A stretch of 64,000 nucleotides of DNA. Source: Streptomyces cadmiisoli. Its GTDB lineage: Bacteria; Actinomycetota; Actinomycetes; Streptomycetales; Streptomycetaceae. The DNA lies in contig NZ_CP030073.1 of assembly GCF_003261055.1 (NCBI RefSeq), positions 7,006,001 through 7,070,000 on the forward strand. The letters run 5' to 3'. How positions within the stretch are numbered: position 1 is the stretch's first letter; every line of letters starts with the position of its first letter. The translations under genes and the position numbers were made by a program. This document shows positions 9,703 to 18,218 of the stretch, in pieces. The notes beneath the pieces were generated by a model. That model was not told the DNA's origin. It saw only the letters and a list, made by a program, of their open reading frames with translations, and did no database searches.

Positions 9703-11231
9703 CCAGCACCCTGCAGCCGGTGAACACGACCGAGGCGGTGAAGCGTCCGGGCCGCTGGCTCGCGCTGTCCGTCCTCGTGCTCGCCGTGCTGCTGGTGGCC
9801 GTCGACGCGACCGTCCTCGGCCTCGCGACCCCGTACATCAGTGAAGACCTCGGGCCCTCCGGCACCCAGCTGCTGTGGATCGGCGACGTCTACTCCTTCG
9901 TCATCGCCGGTCTGCTCGTCTCCATGGGCAGCCTCGGCGACCGCATCGGACGCAAGCGCATCCTGCTCGTCGGCGCCACCGCCTTCGGCGCGGTCTCGGT
10001 GTTCAACGCCTACGCGACGACGCCGGAGCTGATGATCCTGGCCAGGGCGCTGCTCGGCGTCGCCGGCGCCACGCTCATGCCGGCCACGCTCGCGCTGATC
10101 CGCAACCTCTTCCACGACCCGCGCGAGCGCAGCCTCGCCATCGGCATCTGGGGCGCCACCGCCTCGGCCGGCACGGCCGTCGGGCCGATCGTCGGCGGCT
10201 TCCTGCTGGAGCACTTCTGGTGGGGCTCCGTCTTCCTGATCAACCTGCCCGTGATGGCGGTTCTCGTCCTGGTGGGCGCCAGGTTCCTGCCGGAGTCGCG
10301 CAACCCCGGCCCCGGCCCCTGGGACCTGCACAGCGTCGTACTGTCGCTGGTCGGCATGATCGGCGTCGTCTACGCGGTCAAGGAGATCGCCGCGCACGGC
10401 TTCGCGCCGCCGCCCCTCGCCGCGGGTCTGGTGGGCCTCGCCGCGCTCCACTGGTTCGTCCGGCGCCAGCTCACCCTGCCCGCCCCGCTGCTGGACATGC
10501 GGCTGTTCGGCCACCGAGGCTTCAGCGGCGCGGTCCTGGCCGACCTGCTGACCATCCTGGGCCTGTCCGGACTGGTGTTCTTCCTCTCGCAGTACCTGCA
10601 ACTCGTCCAGGGCAGACGGCCGCTGGAGGCGGGCCTCGCCGAACTGCCCGCCGCGATCGGCGCGGTGGTGGCCGGCCTGATCGCCGGCCGGGCCGCCCGG
10701 CGCTTCTCGGTGCGCTCCGTGGTCTCCGGCGGACTGGCCGCGGTGGGCCTCGCGCTGGCCTCGCTGACCCTGCTCGGGCAGCACACCGGCTACCCGCTGC
10801 TCGGGGCCGCACTGCTGGTCGTCGGGGTCGGCGCCGGGTTCTCGTTCACCGTGACCGCGGACGTCATCCTCGCCTCCGTACCGAAGGAACAGGCGGGCTC
10901 CGCGTCCGCCGTTTCCGAGACGGCCTACGAACTCGGCGCCGCCCTCGGCATCGCGGTGCTCGGCTCGATCGTCACCGGCTTCTACAACGGCTTCACCGCT
11001 CCGCCGGGCACCCCCGACAGCGCGCACGAGTCGCTGGGCGGAGCCGTGGAGGCCGCCGCCCGGATGCCCGCGGACAGCTCCGCGGCCCTGCTGGACGCGG
11101 CCCGCCAGGCCTTCGTCGACGGGCTCGCGCTCGCGGCGGGCGTGGGAGCGGCGGTGCTGCTCGCGGCGGCCGTCGCGGCCTGGTTCCTGCTGCGCGGACA
11201 GCGGTTGGAGGACGGGGCCGAGCACCCGTAG
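9699..11231 (+). CDS. MFS drug efflux transporter, DHA2 (14-helix) type
   Basis: A 510-residue membrane protein with about fourteen hydrophobic segments. It carries the MFS loop motif GSLGDRIGRKRILLVG after the second helix and LDSR-like features of the DHA2/QacA family: AVDATVLGLATPYI at the first helix and GPIVGGFLLEHFWWGSVFLI mid-protein. It would export drugs in exchange for protons. The ATG overlaps the repressor's stop by four bases and follows GAGAGGAAA. The substrate is presumably the ligand of the upstream repressor. Confidence 0.9.
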   Translation: MTSTLQPVNTTEAVKRPGRWLALSVLVLAVLLVAVDATVLGLATPYISEDLGPSGTQLLWIGDVYSFVIAGLLVSMGSLGDRIGRKRILLVGATAFGAVSVFNAYATTPELMILARALLGVAGATLMPATLALIRNLFHDPRERSLAIGIWGATASAGTAVGPIVGGFLLEHFWWGSVFLINLPVMAVLVLVGARFLPESRNPGPGPWDLHSVVLSLVGMIGVVYAVKEIAAHGFAPPPLAAGLVGLAALHWFVRRQLTLPAPLLDMRLFGHRGFSGAVLADLLTILGLSGLVFFLSQYLQLVQGRRPLEAGLAELPAAIGAVVAGLIAGRAARRFSVRSVVSGGLAAVGLALASLTLLGQHTGYPLLGAALLVVGVGAGFSFTVTADVILASVPKEQAGSASAVSETAYELGAALGIAVLGSIVTGFYNGFTAPPGTPDSAHESLGGAVEAAARMPADSSAALLDAARQAFVDGLALAAGVGAAVLLAAAVAAWFLLRGQRLEDGAEHP

Positions 11232-11291
11232 CCGCACGCCGGTTCTTCAAGCCCGTTCTCGGCTTCGCCTGATGGTCTGGCTCCGTACCCG

Positions 11292-11849
11292 ATGTCGTAC
11301 CCCACGGCTGATTACGACCTGGTGCTGCTCGACCTCAACCTGCCCGACGGCGACGGGTTCGCCGTCTGCCGTGCCGTGCGGGCCTCGCCGGGCGGGCCGC
11401 GCATCCTGATGCTGACCGCGCGCGACCGGCTCGCGGACCGGGTGCGGGGCCTGGACGAGGGCGCCGACGACTACCTGGTCGAGCCGTTCGCCCGGCCCGA
11501 ACTCCTCGCCCGTATCCGGGCGCTGCTGCGCCGCGAGGACGGCGGCACCGCGGTCGTCGCGGTCGGCGAGCTGCGGCTGGACACCGCCCGCTTCGAGGAG
11601 TTCCGCGGCGAACGCCGCCTGCTGCTCACCCCGAAGGAGTTCGGCGTCCTGCACTGTCTGATGACCCGCCCCGGCCGGGCCGTGCCCGCCGAGGAACTGC
11701 TGGAACAGGTCTGGGACGAGCACGCCGACCCGTTCACCAACACCGTCCGCGTCACCGTCGGCTCACCGCGCCGCAAGGTGACCGGTGAGGACGAGCCGCT
11801 CATCGAGACCGTCATACGCCAGGGCTACCGGCTCAAGGAGACACCGTGA
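11292..11849 (+). pseudogene. OmpR-type response regulator lacking the N-terminal receiver third
   Basis: What remains is 185 residues: the second half of a receiver domain, starting at YDLVLLDLNLPDGDGF with the phospho-acceptor Asp, then a winged-helix DNA-binding domain. About 40-45 residues before it are gone, including the acidic pair that binds magnesium. The efflux gene ends only 60 bases upstream, so they cannot lie nearby. The conserved Lys of the DDYLxKPF motif is Glu (DDYLVEPF). The DNA-binding end, VRVTVGSPRRKV, also departs from the usual VSNLRRKL. It is followed at once by its histidine kinase. Phosphorelay through it looks impossible, though DNA binding may survive. Confidence 0.7.
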
Positions 11850-11889
11850 GGCGGCCGTCCCTGCGGCCGGGACGCCCCCGCCCGCCTTC

Positions 11890-13068
11890 GTGCACACCAT
11901 CCGCTTCCGCCTGACCGTCCTGTACTCGGATCTCCTCTTCGTCCTCACCGCGCTGGTCCTCGGCGCGACCTACCTCGCCGTCGAGCGCAGCGGCGAGGCC
12001 CACCGGGTCAGCGACCAGTTCCGGGCGAAGAAGTACGTCAACGACGTCCACATGGGTGAGATCGACGTCGTGAAGCTCCAGGAGGTCGAGGCGGCCGTCA
12101 ACCACGAGACGCTCGCCAACCTGCGCCACTTCTCCTTCGCCGTGCTCGGCGTCCTCGCGGTGGCCAGCCCGGCCATCGGCTGGATCCTCTCCGGCCGCGC
12201 CCTGCGCCCCGTGCGCGCCATCTCCCGCACCGCCGCGGACATCCAGGCCACCGACCTGTCCCAGCGCATCCGTCTGACCGGGCCCAAGGACGAGCTGCGC
12301 GAGTTCGCCGACACCGTCGATTCCATGCTCGACCGGCTCGACGAGGCCTTCCGCGCCCAGCGCCGGCTCATCGACGACGCCTCGCACGAGCTGCGCAGCC
12401 CGCTCGCGATCATCCGCGCCGACCTGGACGCCGTACTGACCGCCGAGGAGTCCGACGAGGCGGACCGGCGCACGGCCGCGCGCAGCGTGGACCGGGCCAC
12501 CACCCGGATGACCCGGCTGGTGGAGGACCTGCTCGCCACCGCCCGGCGCAACGCGCCCGCCCTCGCGGACACCGACGTCGACCTGGCGGTCGTGGCCGGT
12601 GAGGCCTGCGAGGAGTTCGCCCCGCCCGCCGCGGAGCGCGGACTCGTCCTGCAGCGCCGTCTGTCGTCCGGTCACACGGTGATCGGCGACCACGACGCGC
12701 TGCGCCGCGCGGTCGGCAACCTGCTGTCCAACGCCGTCCGACTGGCCCCGCCCGGCACCGGCATCACGGTCGCCGCCGGCCGCGCGGAGGGCTGGGTGTG
12801 GGCGGCCGTACGGGACCGGGGCCCGGGCATCGACGACGACCGGGCCCGGGTCTTCGACCGGTTCTGGCGGGCGAAGGGCAGCGGCGGCGGCCGGGACCGC
12901 CATGCCGGACTGGGCCTGGCCATCGTCCGCCAGATAATGGAGTCGCACGGCGGCCAGGTCCGGCTGTTCTCCCGCGTCGGCGCGGGCTCGACCTTCGTCC
13001 TGTGGTTCCCCGGGCCCGGCGCCGGACACGCCGAGGGCGGGCCACCGCAGGAGCAGCCCGCCGTATGA
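11890..13068 (+). CDS. Two-component sensor histidine kinase, N-terminal region possibly frameshifted
   Basis: From the GTG at 11890 this is a 392-residue kinase: helix 1 (LTVLYSDLLFVLTALVLGA), a short sensor loop, helix 2 (FAVLGVLAVASPAIGWILSG), a HAMP region, an H-box DDASHELRSPLAIIR, and an ATPase domain with NLLSNAV, DRGPGID and GLGLAIV. All catalytic motifs are present. A GTG at 11846 overlaps the regulator's stop in the way two-component pairs usually do, but it reads out of frame and stops after about 20 codons. That suggests a small indel between 11846 and 11890. Its partner regulator is truncated, so the system is probably dead or rewired. Confidence 0.75.
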   Translation: MHTIRFRLTVLYSDLLFVLTALVLGATYLAVERSGEAHRVSDQFRAKKYVNDVHMGEIDVVKLQEVEAAVNHETLANLRHFSFAVLGVLAVASPAIGWILSGRALRPVRAISRTAADIQATDLSQRIRLTGPKDELREFADTVDSMLDRLDEAFRAQRRLIDDASHELRSPLAIIRADLDAVLTAEESDEADRRTAARSVDRATTRMTRLVEDLLATARRNAPALADTDVDLAVVAGEACEEFAPPAAERGLVLQRRLSSGHTVIGDHDALRRAVGNLLSNAVRLAPPGTGITVAAGRAEGWVWAAVRDRGPGIDDDRARVFDRFWRAKGSGGGRDRHAGLGLAIVRQIMESHGGQVRLFSRVGAGSTFVLWFPGPGAGHAEGGPPQEQPAV

Positions 13069-13084
13069 GCCCCGCCGTCAGGAC

Positions 13085-13759
13085 CTACGCCGCTTCCTTC
13101 GCCTTCGTGGCGTACATGTCCACGTACTCCTGCCCGGACAGCCGCATCACCTCGGTCATCACCGAGTCCGTCACCGCGCGCAGGACGTAGCGGTCGCGGT
13201 CCATGCCCTCGTACCGGGAGAACTCCATCACCTCGCCGAAGCGCACCGTGACCCGGCTCGGCCGGGGCATGCCCGCGCCGCCGGGCTGGATCTTGTCGGT
13301 GCCGATCATGGCGAACGGGACGACGGGCGCGCCGGTCATCAGGGTGAGCCGGGCGATGCCGGTGCGGCCGCGGTACAGACGGCCGTCGGGGGAGCGGGTG
13401 CCCTCCGGGTAGATGCCGAAGACCCTGCCCTCCTCCAGGATGCGGCGGCCGGTCATCAGCGCCGCCACCCCGCCCTTGCCGCCGTCGCGGTCGACCGGGA
13501 TCATGCCGACGCCGGTGAAGAACCAGGCCATCAGCCGGCCCTTGAGGCCCCTGCCGGTGACGTACTCGTCCTTGCCGATGAAGAACACCTGCCGGTCGCA
13601 CACCAGCGGCAGGATCATCGAGTCGATGAAGGTGACGTGGTTGCCGGCCAGGATGACCGGACCCTCGCCGGGAATGTGCTCCACGCCTTCCACCCGGGGG
13701 CGGAACATCAGGCGCATGATCGGGCCGAGCACTGCCTTGATGAGCGTGAAGCGGGACAA
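13085..13759 (-). CDS. 1-acyl-sn-glycerol-3-phosphate acyltransferase family (PlsC-like)
   Basis: A 224-residue phospholipid acyltransferase with the NHxxxxD catalytic motif (GNHVTFIDSM) and the glycerol-phosphate-binding YPEGTRSPDG block. By family it adds the second acyl chain to lysophosphatidate, or a related acceptor, at the membrane. A TTG start at 13759 is preferred because GGAGG lies five bases before it; the open frame runs to another TTG at 13777. It is convergent with the histidine kinase, only 16 bases apart. Streptomyces carry several paralogues, so the exact acceptor is uncertain. Confidence 0.85.
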   Translation of the reverse strand: MSRFTLIKAVLGPIMRLMFRPRVEGVEHIPGEGPVILAGNHVTFIDSMILPLVCDRQVFFIGKDEYVTGRGLKGRLMAWFFTGVGMIPVDRDGGKGGVAALMTGRRILEEGRVFGIYPEGTRSPDGRLYRGRTGIARLTLMTGAPVVPFAMIGTDKIQPGGAGMPRPSRVTVRFGEVMEFSRYEGMDRDRYVLRAVTDSVMTEVMRLSGQEYVDMYATKAKEAA

Positions 13760-14201
13760 CGGACCCTCCGGTGTCAAGTGATGGGTGAGGGATTCGGTAT
13801 GAGTCTGGGCAGGTGAGGACGATACTCGCGGCTGCGGGGCCGGCGCACATCGGGGACGCCGGGTTCACCGAGGTATTACGCACTGTTGACGTACGTTTAC
13901 CTGCGGTGGCGCGCCGCGGTCCGCCCCTCGGCCGACCGTGACGATGTGACGCACATCGCGACGGGACCCTACAGGCCGGGTGCCCCGCGATCCGGGCGCC
14001 AAGCCGACGGCATGTCAGATCCGCGCCCGGGATACGGCTCCCGTACGACATCCACAGTCATCCACTCGTTCGATCCGACGCCTCCCGACCGTCACATCCA
14101 CCCCCCTACGATCGGCGCGCACACCCGGCAGCGGTGCCGGAGGGGCGCACCGGTGGCGCAGTGCGACACAACAGCCCGGGTCGACGGCAGGGAGGCCGCT
14201 G
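13760..14201. other. Divergent intergenic region, acyltransferase / glycerophosphodiesterase
   Basis: About 440 bases between divergent genes. It presumably holds both promoters, and a TTGACG lies near 13885 without a good -10. Open frames crossing it have no ribosome binding site or protein character. No gene or repeat is supported. Confidence 0.4.
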
Positions 14202-15377
14202 ATGGGACAGCAGGAGTCGAACGAGCAGGCGCGGGACGGCGCACGCGGTACGGGACGTCGCGCGCTGCTCGGCGCCGCCGTGCTGGGCGCGGGCGGAGCG
14301 GTCCTCGGACTGTCCGGCACGGCGCGGGCCGACGCCCGCCACGCAGGCCACGGGATCAAGAGCCTGCCCGTGCCGACGATCGTCGGTCACCGCGGTGCCA
14401 GCGGCTACCGCCCGGAGCACACCCTCGGCTCCTACCAGCTGGCCCTCGACATGGGCGCCGACATCGTCGAGGCCGGTGACCTGGTGCCCACCAAGGACGG
14501 TCACCTCGTCTGCCGCCACGAGCCGGAGATCGGCGGCACCACGGACGTCGCCGACCACCCCGAGTTCGCCGGCCGCAGGACCACCAAGCTCCTCGACGGG
14601 GTCTCCACCACCGGCTGGTTCACCGAGGACTTCACGCTCGCCGAGCTGAAGACCCTGCGCGCGACCGAGCGCATCCCGGCCAACCGGCCGCACAACACCC
14701 TCTACGACGGCCGCTGGGAGATCCCCACCTTCGAAGAGGTGCTCCGGTGGCAGGAGGAGCAGACCCGCAAGCGCGGCAAGCAGGTGTGGATCTACCCCGA
14801 GCTCAAGCACCCCACCTACTTCCGCAAGCTGGGCCTCGGCCTGGAGGAGCGGGTCGCCAAGGTGCTGCGCAAGTACGGCCGCAACAAGTGGAACTCCCCG
14901 GTCATCCTCCAGTCCTTCGAGCCCACCAGCATCCAGCGCCTGAACAAGCTGGTCGACAACCCCCTCGTCGTCCTGCTGTCCGGCGCGAGCACCCGCCCCT
15001 GGGACTTCGTCGAGACCGGTGACCCGCGCACCGTCGCCGACCTGGTCAAGCCGGCCGGGCTGCGCGAGATCGCCTCGTACGCGCAGGGCATCGGCCCCAC
15101 CCTGGACCTGGTGATCCCCAAGGACGCGGCCGGCAACCTGACCCGGCCGACGACGCTCGTCGCCGACGCGCACAAGGTCGGCCTGATCCTGCACCCCTAC
15201 ACGCTGCGCAACGAGAACCCCTTCCTGCCGGCGAACTTCCGCAAGGGCACGGACGCGGACGCCTACGGCGACGTGTTCGGCGCCTACAAGGCGTACTTCG
15301 CGACCGGCATCGACGGTGTCTTCACCGACCAGCCGGACACGGGCCTGCTGGCCCGCGCGGACTTCGTCAACGGCTGA
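14202..15377 (+). CDS. glpQ: Secreted glycerophosphodiester phosphodiesterase (Tat signal)
   Basis: A 391-residue enzyme that hydrolyses glycerophosphodiesters to glycerol-3-phosphate and an alcohol outside the cell. The N-terminus has a twin-arginine signal (GRRALLGAAVLGAGGAVLG), so it is exported folded. The GDPD catalytic motif is clear: VGHRGASGYRPEHTLGSY, then VPTKDGHLVCRHEPE with the second catalytic His. The ATG at 14202 follows GGAGG at 14191. It is of the long GlpQ type. Phosphate- or glycerol-phosphate control is plausible, but no operator was recognised. Confidence 0.88.
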   Translation: MGQQESNEQARDGARGTGRRALLGAAVLGAGGAVLGLSGTARADARHAGHGIKSLPVPTIVGHRGASGYRPEHTLGSYQLALDMGADIVEAGDLVPTKDGHLVCRHEPEIGGTTDVADHPEFAGRRTTKLLDGVSTTGWFTEDFTLAELKTLRATERIPANRPHNTLYDGRWEIPTFEEVLRWQEEQTRKRGKQVWIYPELKHPTYFRKLGLGLEERVAKVLRKYGRNKWNSPVILQSFEPTSIQRLNKLVDNPLVVLLSGASTRPWDFVETGDPRTVADLVKPAGLREIASYAQGIGPTLDLVIPKDAAGNLTRPTTLVADAHKVGLILHPYTLRNENPFLPANFRKGTDADAYGDVFGAYKAYFATGIDGVFTDQPDTGLLARADFVNG

Positions 15378-15443
15378 GGCGCGGAACACCCTTCCCGGTG
15401 ACAGCCGGCCGCCCGGGCAACCCGCCGCCCGGGCGGCCGCGTC

Positions 15444-15959
15444 GTGCCGCACATGACGCACGACCTGCTCACCGCACTGCGCCCGCTGCTCGCCGCCGAG
15501 GCCCGGGCGGAGGCGCCCGCCGCCGGCGCCGAACCCGGCGACCTCGAACAGGCGGTCTGGCTCCGGCTCCTGGAGCGCCTCGACGCGGAGGGCCCGCCGC
15601 GCCACCCCGAGCGCTGGCTGCGCCGGGCGGTCCGCACCGAGGCACGCCGCACCCGCCGTACGTCCGGGCGCGAGCGGCCGTACGAGGGCGACCCGGCCGA
15701 TGACGGCGACCGCGGCCCCGAACAGCTGGCCCTCGCCTCCGCCCGCCGCCGCGACCTGCGTGCCGCGGTGCGCAGGCTGCCCGGCCGCTGCCCCCGTCTG
15801 TTGGAGGCATTGCTGTCCCCGAGGGACCTCACGTACCGGGAGATCGCGGGGGAGTTGGGTATCTCACAGGGCAGTCTCGGGCCGGAACGTTCCAGATGTC
15901 TGGGATGTCTGCGTCGATTGCTTGCCGCGGAGGTTGCGGCTCCCGGAGCACGGGGATAG
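15444..15959 (+). CDS. Sigma-70-like (ECF-type) protein
   Basis: A 171-residue protein with a region-2-like N-terminal half (EPGDLEQAVWLRLLERL) and a region-4-like helix-turn-helix (LTYREIAGELGISQGSLGPERSR followed by CLGCLRRLL). This is the layout of short sigma factors. The start is either GTG 15444 or ATG 15453; no strong ribosome binding site separates them. Its 3' end lies about 45 bases before the acetyltransferase start, so the two may be co-transcribed. It could be a true sigma factor or a sigma-like regulator. No anti-sigma gene is evident next to it. Confidence 0.7.
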   Translation: MPHMTHDLLTALRPLLAAEARAEAPAAGAEPGDLEQAVWLRLLERLDAEGPPRHPERWLRRAVRTEARRTRRTSGRERPYEGDPADDGDRGPEQLALASARRRDLRAAVRRLPGRCPRLLEALLSPRDLTYREIAGELGISQGSLGPERSRCLGCLRRLLAAEVAAPGARG

Positions 15960-16003
15960 GAGAGAGGGACTACAGGCAACAGGTGAGCGGGAGGCGTGCA
16001 CAC

Positions 16004-16501
16004 ATGGGCATGAGCGTGATCATCTCCGAAGCGACCGACCAGGACGCGGAGCAGATCTTCAAGCTGCAATACCTGTGCTTCCAGAGCGAGGCCGCGCTGT
16101 ACGGCAACTACCGCATCGACCCGCTCGTCCAGAGCCTGGACTCCGTCCGCCAGGAACTCGCCACCGACTGCGTCTTCGTCGCCCGGCTCGGCGACGAGGT
16201 GGTCGGCTCCGTGCGCGGCACCGTCACCGAGGACGGCTCGGCCTCCATCAGCCGCCTGTGCGTGCACCCCCGCCTCCAGGGGCACGGCATCGGCGCCCGT
16301 CTCCTGCGGGCCGCGGAGTCGGCGCTCGCCGAACAGCGCGGCGCCAAGAAGTTCGTCCTGCACACCGGCCACCGCAGCGAGAACAACCTGCGGCTGTACC
16401 GCCGGGTGGGATATCAGACGGTGGGCACCTCGCAGGGCACGGACGGCGTCCCGATGATCGTCCTGGAGAAGCAGGCGGGCGCGTACGCGGCGACGGCCTA
16501 G
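16004..16501 (+). CDS. GNAT-family N-acetyltransferase
   Basis: A 165-residue acetyltransferase with the acetyl-CoA-binding signature LCVHPRLQGHGIGARLL (the Q/RxxGxG/A motif) and the later NNLRLYRRVGYQ block. The ATG at 16004 is preceded by GGGAGG near 15989. Upstream in-frame codons overlap the sigma-like gene in another frame and lack family features. The substrate is unknown. It is convergent with a small membrane-protein gene, with a perfect palindrome between the two stops. Confidence 0.82.
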   Translation: MGMSVIISEATDQDAEQIFKLQYLCFQSEAALYGNYRIDPLVQSLDSVRQELATDCVFVARLGDEVVGSVRGTVTEDGSASISRLCVHPRLQGHGIGARLLRAAESALAEQRGAKKFVLHTGHRSENNLRLYRRVGYQTVGTSQGTDGVPMIVLEKQAGAYAATA

Positions 16502-16515
16502 CCCCGAACCCGGAA

Positions 16516-16537
16516 GGGGCGCGGCCGGCCGCGCCCC
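16516..16537. terminator. Perfect 22-bp palindrome, probable shared terminator
   Basis: GGGGCGCGGCC followed by GGCCGCGCCCC lies between two convergent genes, 15 bases after the acetyltransferase stop and 16 before the stop of the minus-strand membrane gene. There is no T-run. It is placed to serve both strands. Confidence 0.6.
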
Positions 16538-16553
16538 ACGGTCCCCGGGGTCG

Positions 16554-16967
16554 TCAAACCCTCGGTTCCCGACGCGACTTCCGCAGCCAGTACAGCGCGG
16601 AGACGGGCAGCAGCGCCGGGATGAACAGATAGCCCATGCCGAAGTCGGACCACACGGTCGCGTCGGGGAAGGCGGACGGCTCGACCAGGGTCCACGTCCC
16701 GACGACCAGGACGCCCGCGAGCTCCGCCGCGCAGCAGACCACCGCGGCCCTGCGCGCCGTCTCCCCGCCCCGCACCAGCGAGTACGTGATGAACCCGTAG
16801 ACGACGCCGGCGACGGCCGAGAGGCTGTACGCGAGCGGCGCCCGGTCGAACTCGGTCGCGATCTGGTACACCGACCGCGACACCGCCCCGACGACCATCA
16901 CGCCGTACAGCCACACCAGCAGCACACCGGGCCCGCTGATCAGCCGGGTCCGGGCCGTGGACGTCAC
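16554..16967 (-). CDS. Small integral membrane protein of unknown function
   Basis: A 137-residue protein with about four hydrophobic segments (VLLVWLYGVMVVGAVSRSVY; YSLSAVAGVVYGFITYSLV; AAVVCCAAELAGVLVVGTW; MGYLFIPALLPVSALYWL). It ends in a basic tail (RKSRREPRV). The GTG at 16967 follows GGAGAGG near 16975 and overlaps the stop of the gene before it; an ATG at 16988 is the alternative. It forms a two-gene minus-strand operon with another four-helix protein. Not recognised as a characterised family. Confidence 0.72.
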   Translation of the reverse strand: MTSTARTRLISGPGVLLVWLYGVMVVGAVSRSVYQIATEFDRAPLAYSLSAVAGVVYGFITYSLVRGGETARRAAVVCCAAELAGVLVVGTWTLVEPSAFPDATVWSDFGMGYLFIPALLPVSALYWLRKSRREPRV

Positions 16968-16968
16968 C

Positions 16969-17328
16969 TCAGCCTCTCCAGATGTCATAGAGCCGCACCT
17001 CCAGAACGGCGAGCACCACACCGCCGGCGGCGACCGTCACCGATCCCCACCGGGTCCGCTCCGCCAGCGACATGAATCCGGCGGCGGGGATACACGCGAA
17101 CGCGCCCAGCAGATAGGCGACGAAGATCGTCGTCCCCTGCTGCGGCTCCTCGCCCCGCGCCAGTTGCACGACCCCGACGACCAGCTGGACCAGCGCCAGC
17201 ACCGACACCACGGCCATCCCGATGAAGTGCCAGTCCTTCGTCGGCTGGTCACGGTGGGCGGCCCAGCCGCACCACGCGGCGAGCAGCAGCGCGGCGACCC
17301 CGGTCGCCAGCGTCAGGCCATCAAGCAT
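16969..17328 (-). CDS. Small integral membrane protein of unknown function
   Basis: A 119-residue protein with four predicted helices (LATGVAALLLAAWCGWAA; FIGMAVVSVLALVQLVVGVV; TIFVAYLLGAFACIPAAGFM; VTVAAGGVVLAVLEV). The short soluble loop VVQLARGEEPQQG sits between helices 2 and 3. It lies directly upstream of the second small membrane gene and presumably shares its transcript. The two may form a complex. Function unknown. Confidence 0.72.
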   Translation of the reverse strand: MLDGLTLATGVAALLLAAWCGWAAHRDQPTKDWHFIGMAVVSVLALVQLVVGVVQLARGEEPQQGTTIFVAYLLGAFACIPAAGFMSLAERTRWGSVTVAAGGVVLAVLEVRLYDIWRG

Positions 17329-17397
17329 GCAGCGACCCTATTACGGGCCAAAAGGCCTGATGCGGTCGCCCCCGGGGAGCACCGTAGGGTCGAGGAC

Positions 17398-18048
17398 ATG
17401 AAGATCCGCGCTGAAGCCCTCCTGTTCGACAACGACGGCACCCTCGTCTCCTCGCTCGACTCCGTGAACCGGTGCTGGACCCGGTGGGCCGGCGAGTACG
17501 GCCTCACGGCGGACGACTTCGCGCGGATCCGGCTGCACGGTCGCACGGCCGCCGAGATAGCCGCCGACCTGCTGCCCGCCGACATCGTGCCGCAGGCCGT
17601 GGCGCGGATCGAGCTGCTGGAGGTGGAGGACGTCGCCGACGGCGGCGTGCGCCTGCTGCCCGGCACCCGGGCGTTCCTCGACTCGCTGCCCGCCGACCGC
17701 TGGGCCGTGGTCACCTCCGCCACCCGGCGGCTGGCCGAGGCCCGCCTCGACGCGGTCGGCATCCTCCCCAAGACACTGATCGCCGCGGACGACGTCACCC
17801 GCGGCAAGCCCGACCCCGAGCCCTATCTGCTCGCGGCGCGCGCACTGGGCGTCGACCCGGCCCGCTGCGTGGTCTTCGAGGACGCGCCCGCGGGTCTGGA
17901 GGCGGGCCGGGCCGCCGGTATGACCACCGTGGCGTTGGCCACAACCCACCGGGCCTCCGAGCTCGACGCCGACCTGGTGGTGCCGGACCTGTCCGCCCTG
18001 TCCGCGCTGGTCACCGGCGGGGAAGTGGAGATCACCGGCCGCGGCTGA
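17398..18048 (+). CDS. HAD-superfamily phosphatase (beta-phosphoglucomutase/sugar-phosphatase-like)
   Basis: A 216-residue HAD hydrolase. LLFDNDGTLVSS is the catalytic DxDGT motif with the nucleophile Asp, VVTSATRRL the second motif, and GKPDPEPYLLAARALGVDP with VVFEDAPAGLEAGRAAG the third and fourth. The helical cap after motif I marks the phosphatase/phosphomutase subgroup acting on sugar phosphates or similar small molecules. The ATG at 17398 follows GAGGA. An inverted repeat six bases after the stop probably ends its transcript before the methionine transport operon. Confidence 0.85.
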   Translation: MKIRAEALLFDNDGTLVSSLDSVNRCWTRWAGEYGLTADDFARIRLHGRTAAEIAADLLPADIVPQAVARIELLEVEDVADGGVRLLPGTRAFLDSLPADRWAVVTSATRRLAEARLDAVGILPKTLIAADDVTRGKPDPEPYLLAARALGVDPARCVVFEDAPAGLEAGRAAGMTTVALATTHRASELDADLVVPDLSALSALVTGGEVEITGRG

Positions 18049-18053
18049 CGAGT

Positions 18054-18099
18054 GGTCACCGCTGTCCACGAACCGTCCACTATCCGGACAGCGGTGACC
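18054..18099. terminator. 14-bp perfect inverted repeat after the HAD gene
   Basis: GGTCACCGCTGTCC (18054-18067) and GGACAGCGGTGACC (18086-18099) are exact complements with an 18-base loop. It begins six bases after the HAD stop, so it is a likely terminator, though no T-run follows. Its right arm ends about 20 bases before the likely -10 of the next transcript, so it could also bind a regulator there. Confidence 0.6.
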
Positions 18100-18131
18100 G
18101 GTCAGGACCATAGGTCTGCTTTACTGATCGC

Positions 18132-18218
18132 ATGACCACGACGAGCAGCCGCATTCTTGCGACCGAGGCGACGATGACGCCCGGTGCTCGCTGTATGTGT
18201 CGAATGTGCGCCTGCTAG
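18132..18218 (+). CDS. 28-residue leader peptide with C-terminal Cys/Met cluster, upstream of metN
   Basis: A short frame, ATG 18132 to TAG 18216, encodes a 28-residue peptide that ends CMCRMCAC: four Cys and two Met in its last eight codons. TTTACT at 18120-18125 ends six bases before the ATG, so the transcript is probably leaderless and the peptide is its first product. It lies 206 bases before the start of a methionine-importer operon. Poly-Cys leaderless uORFs that act as cysteine-responsive attenuators are known in mycobacteria. By analogy, ribosomes stalling on Cys (or Met) codons could raise metNIQ expression. No textbook terminator was seen between the leader and metN, only short hairpins such as CGTACGtgtcCGTACG near 18282. 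Confidence 0.7.
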   Translation: MTTTSSRILATEATMTPGARCMCRMCAC

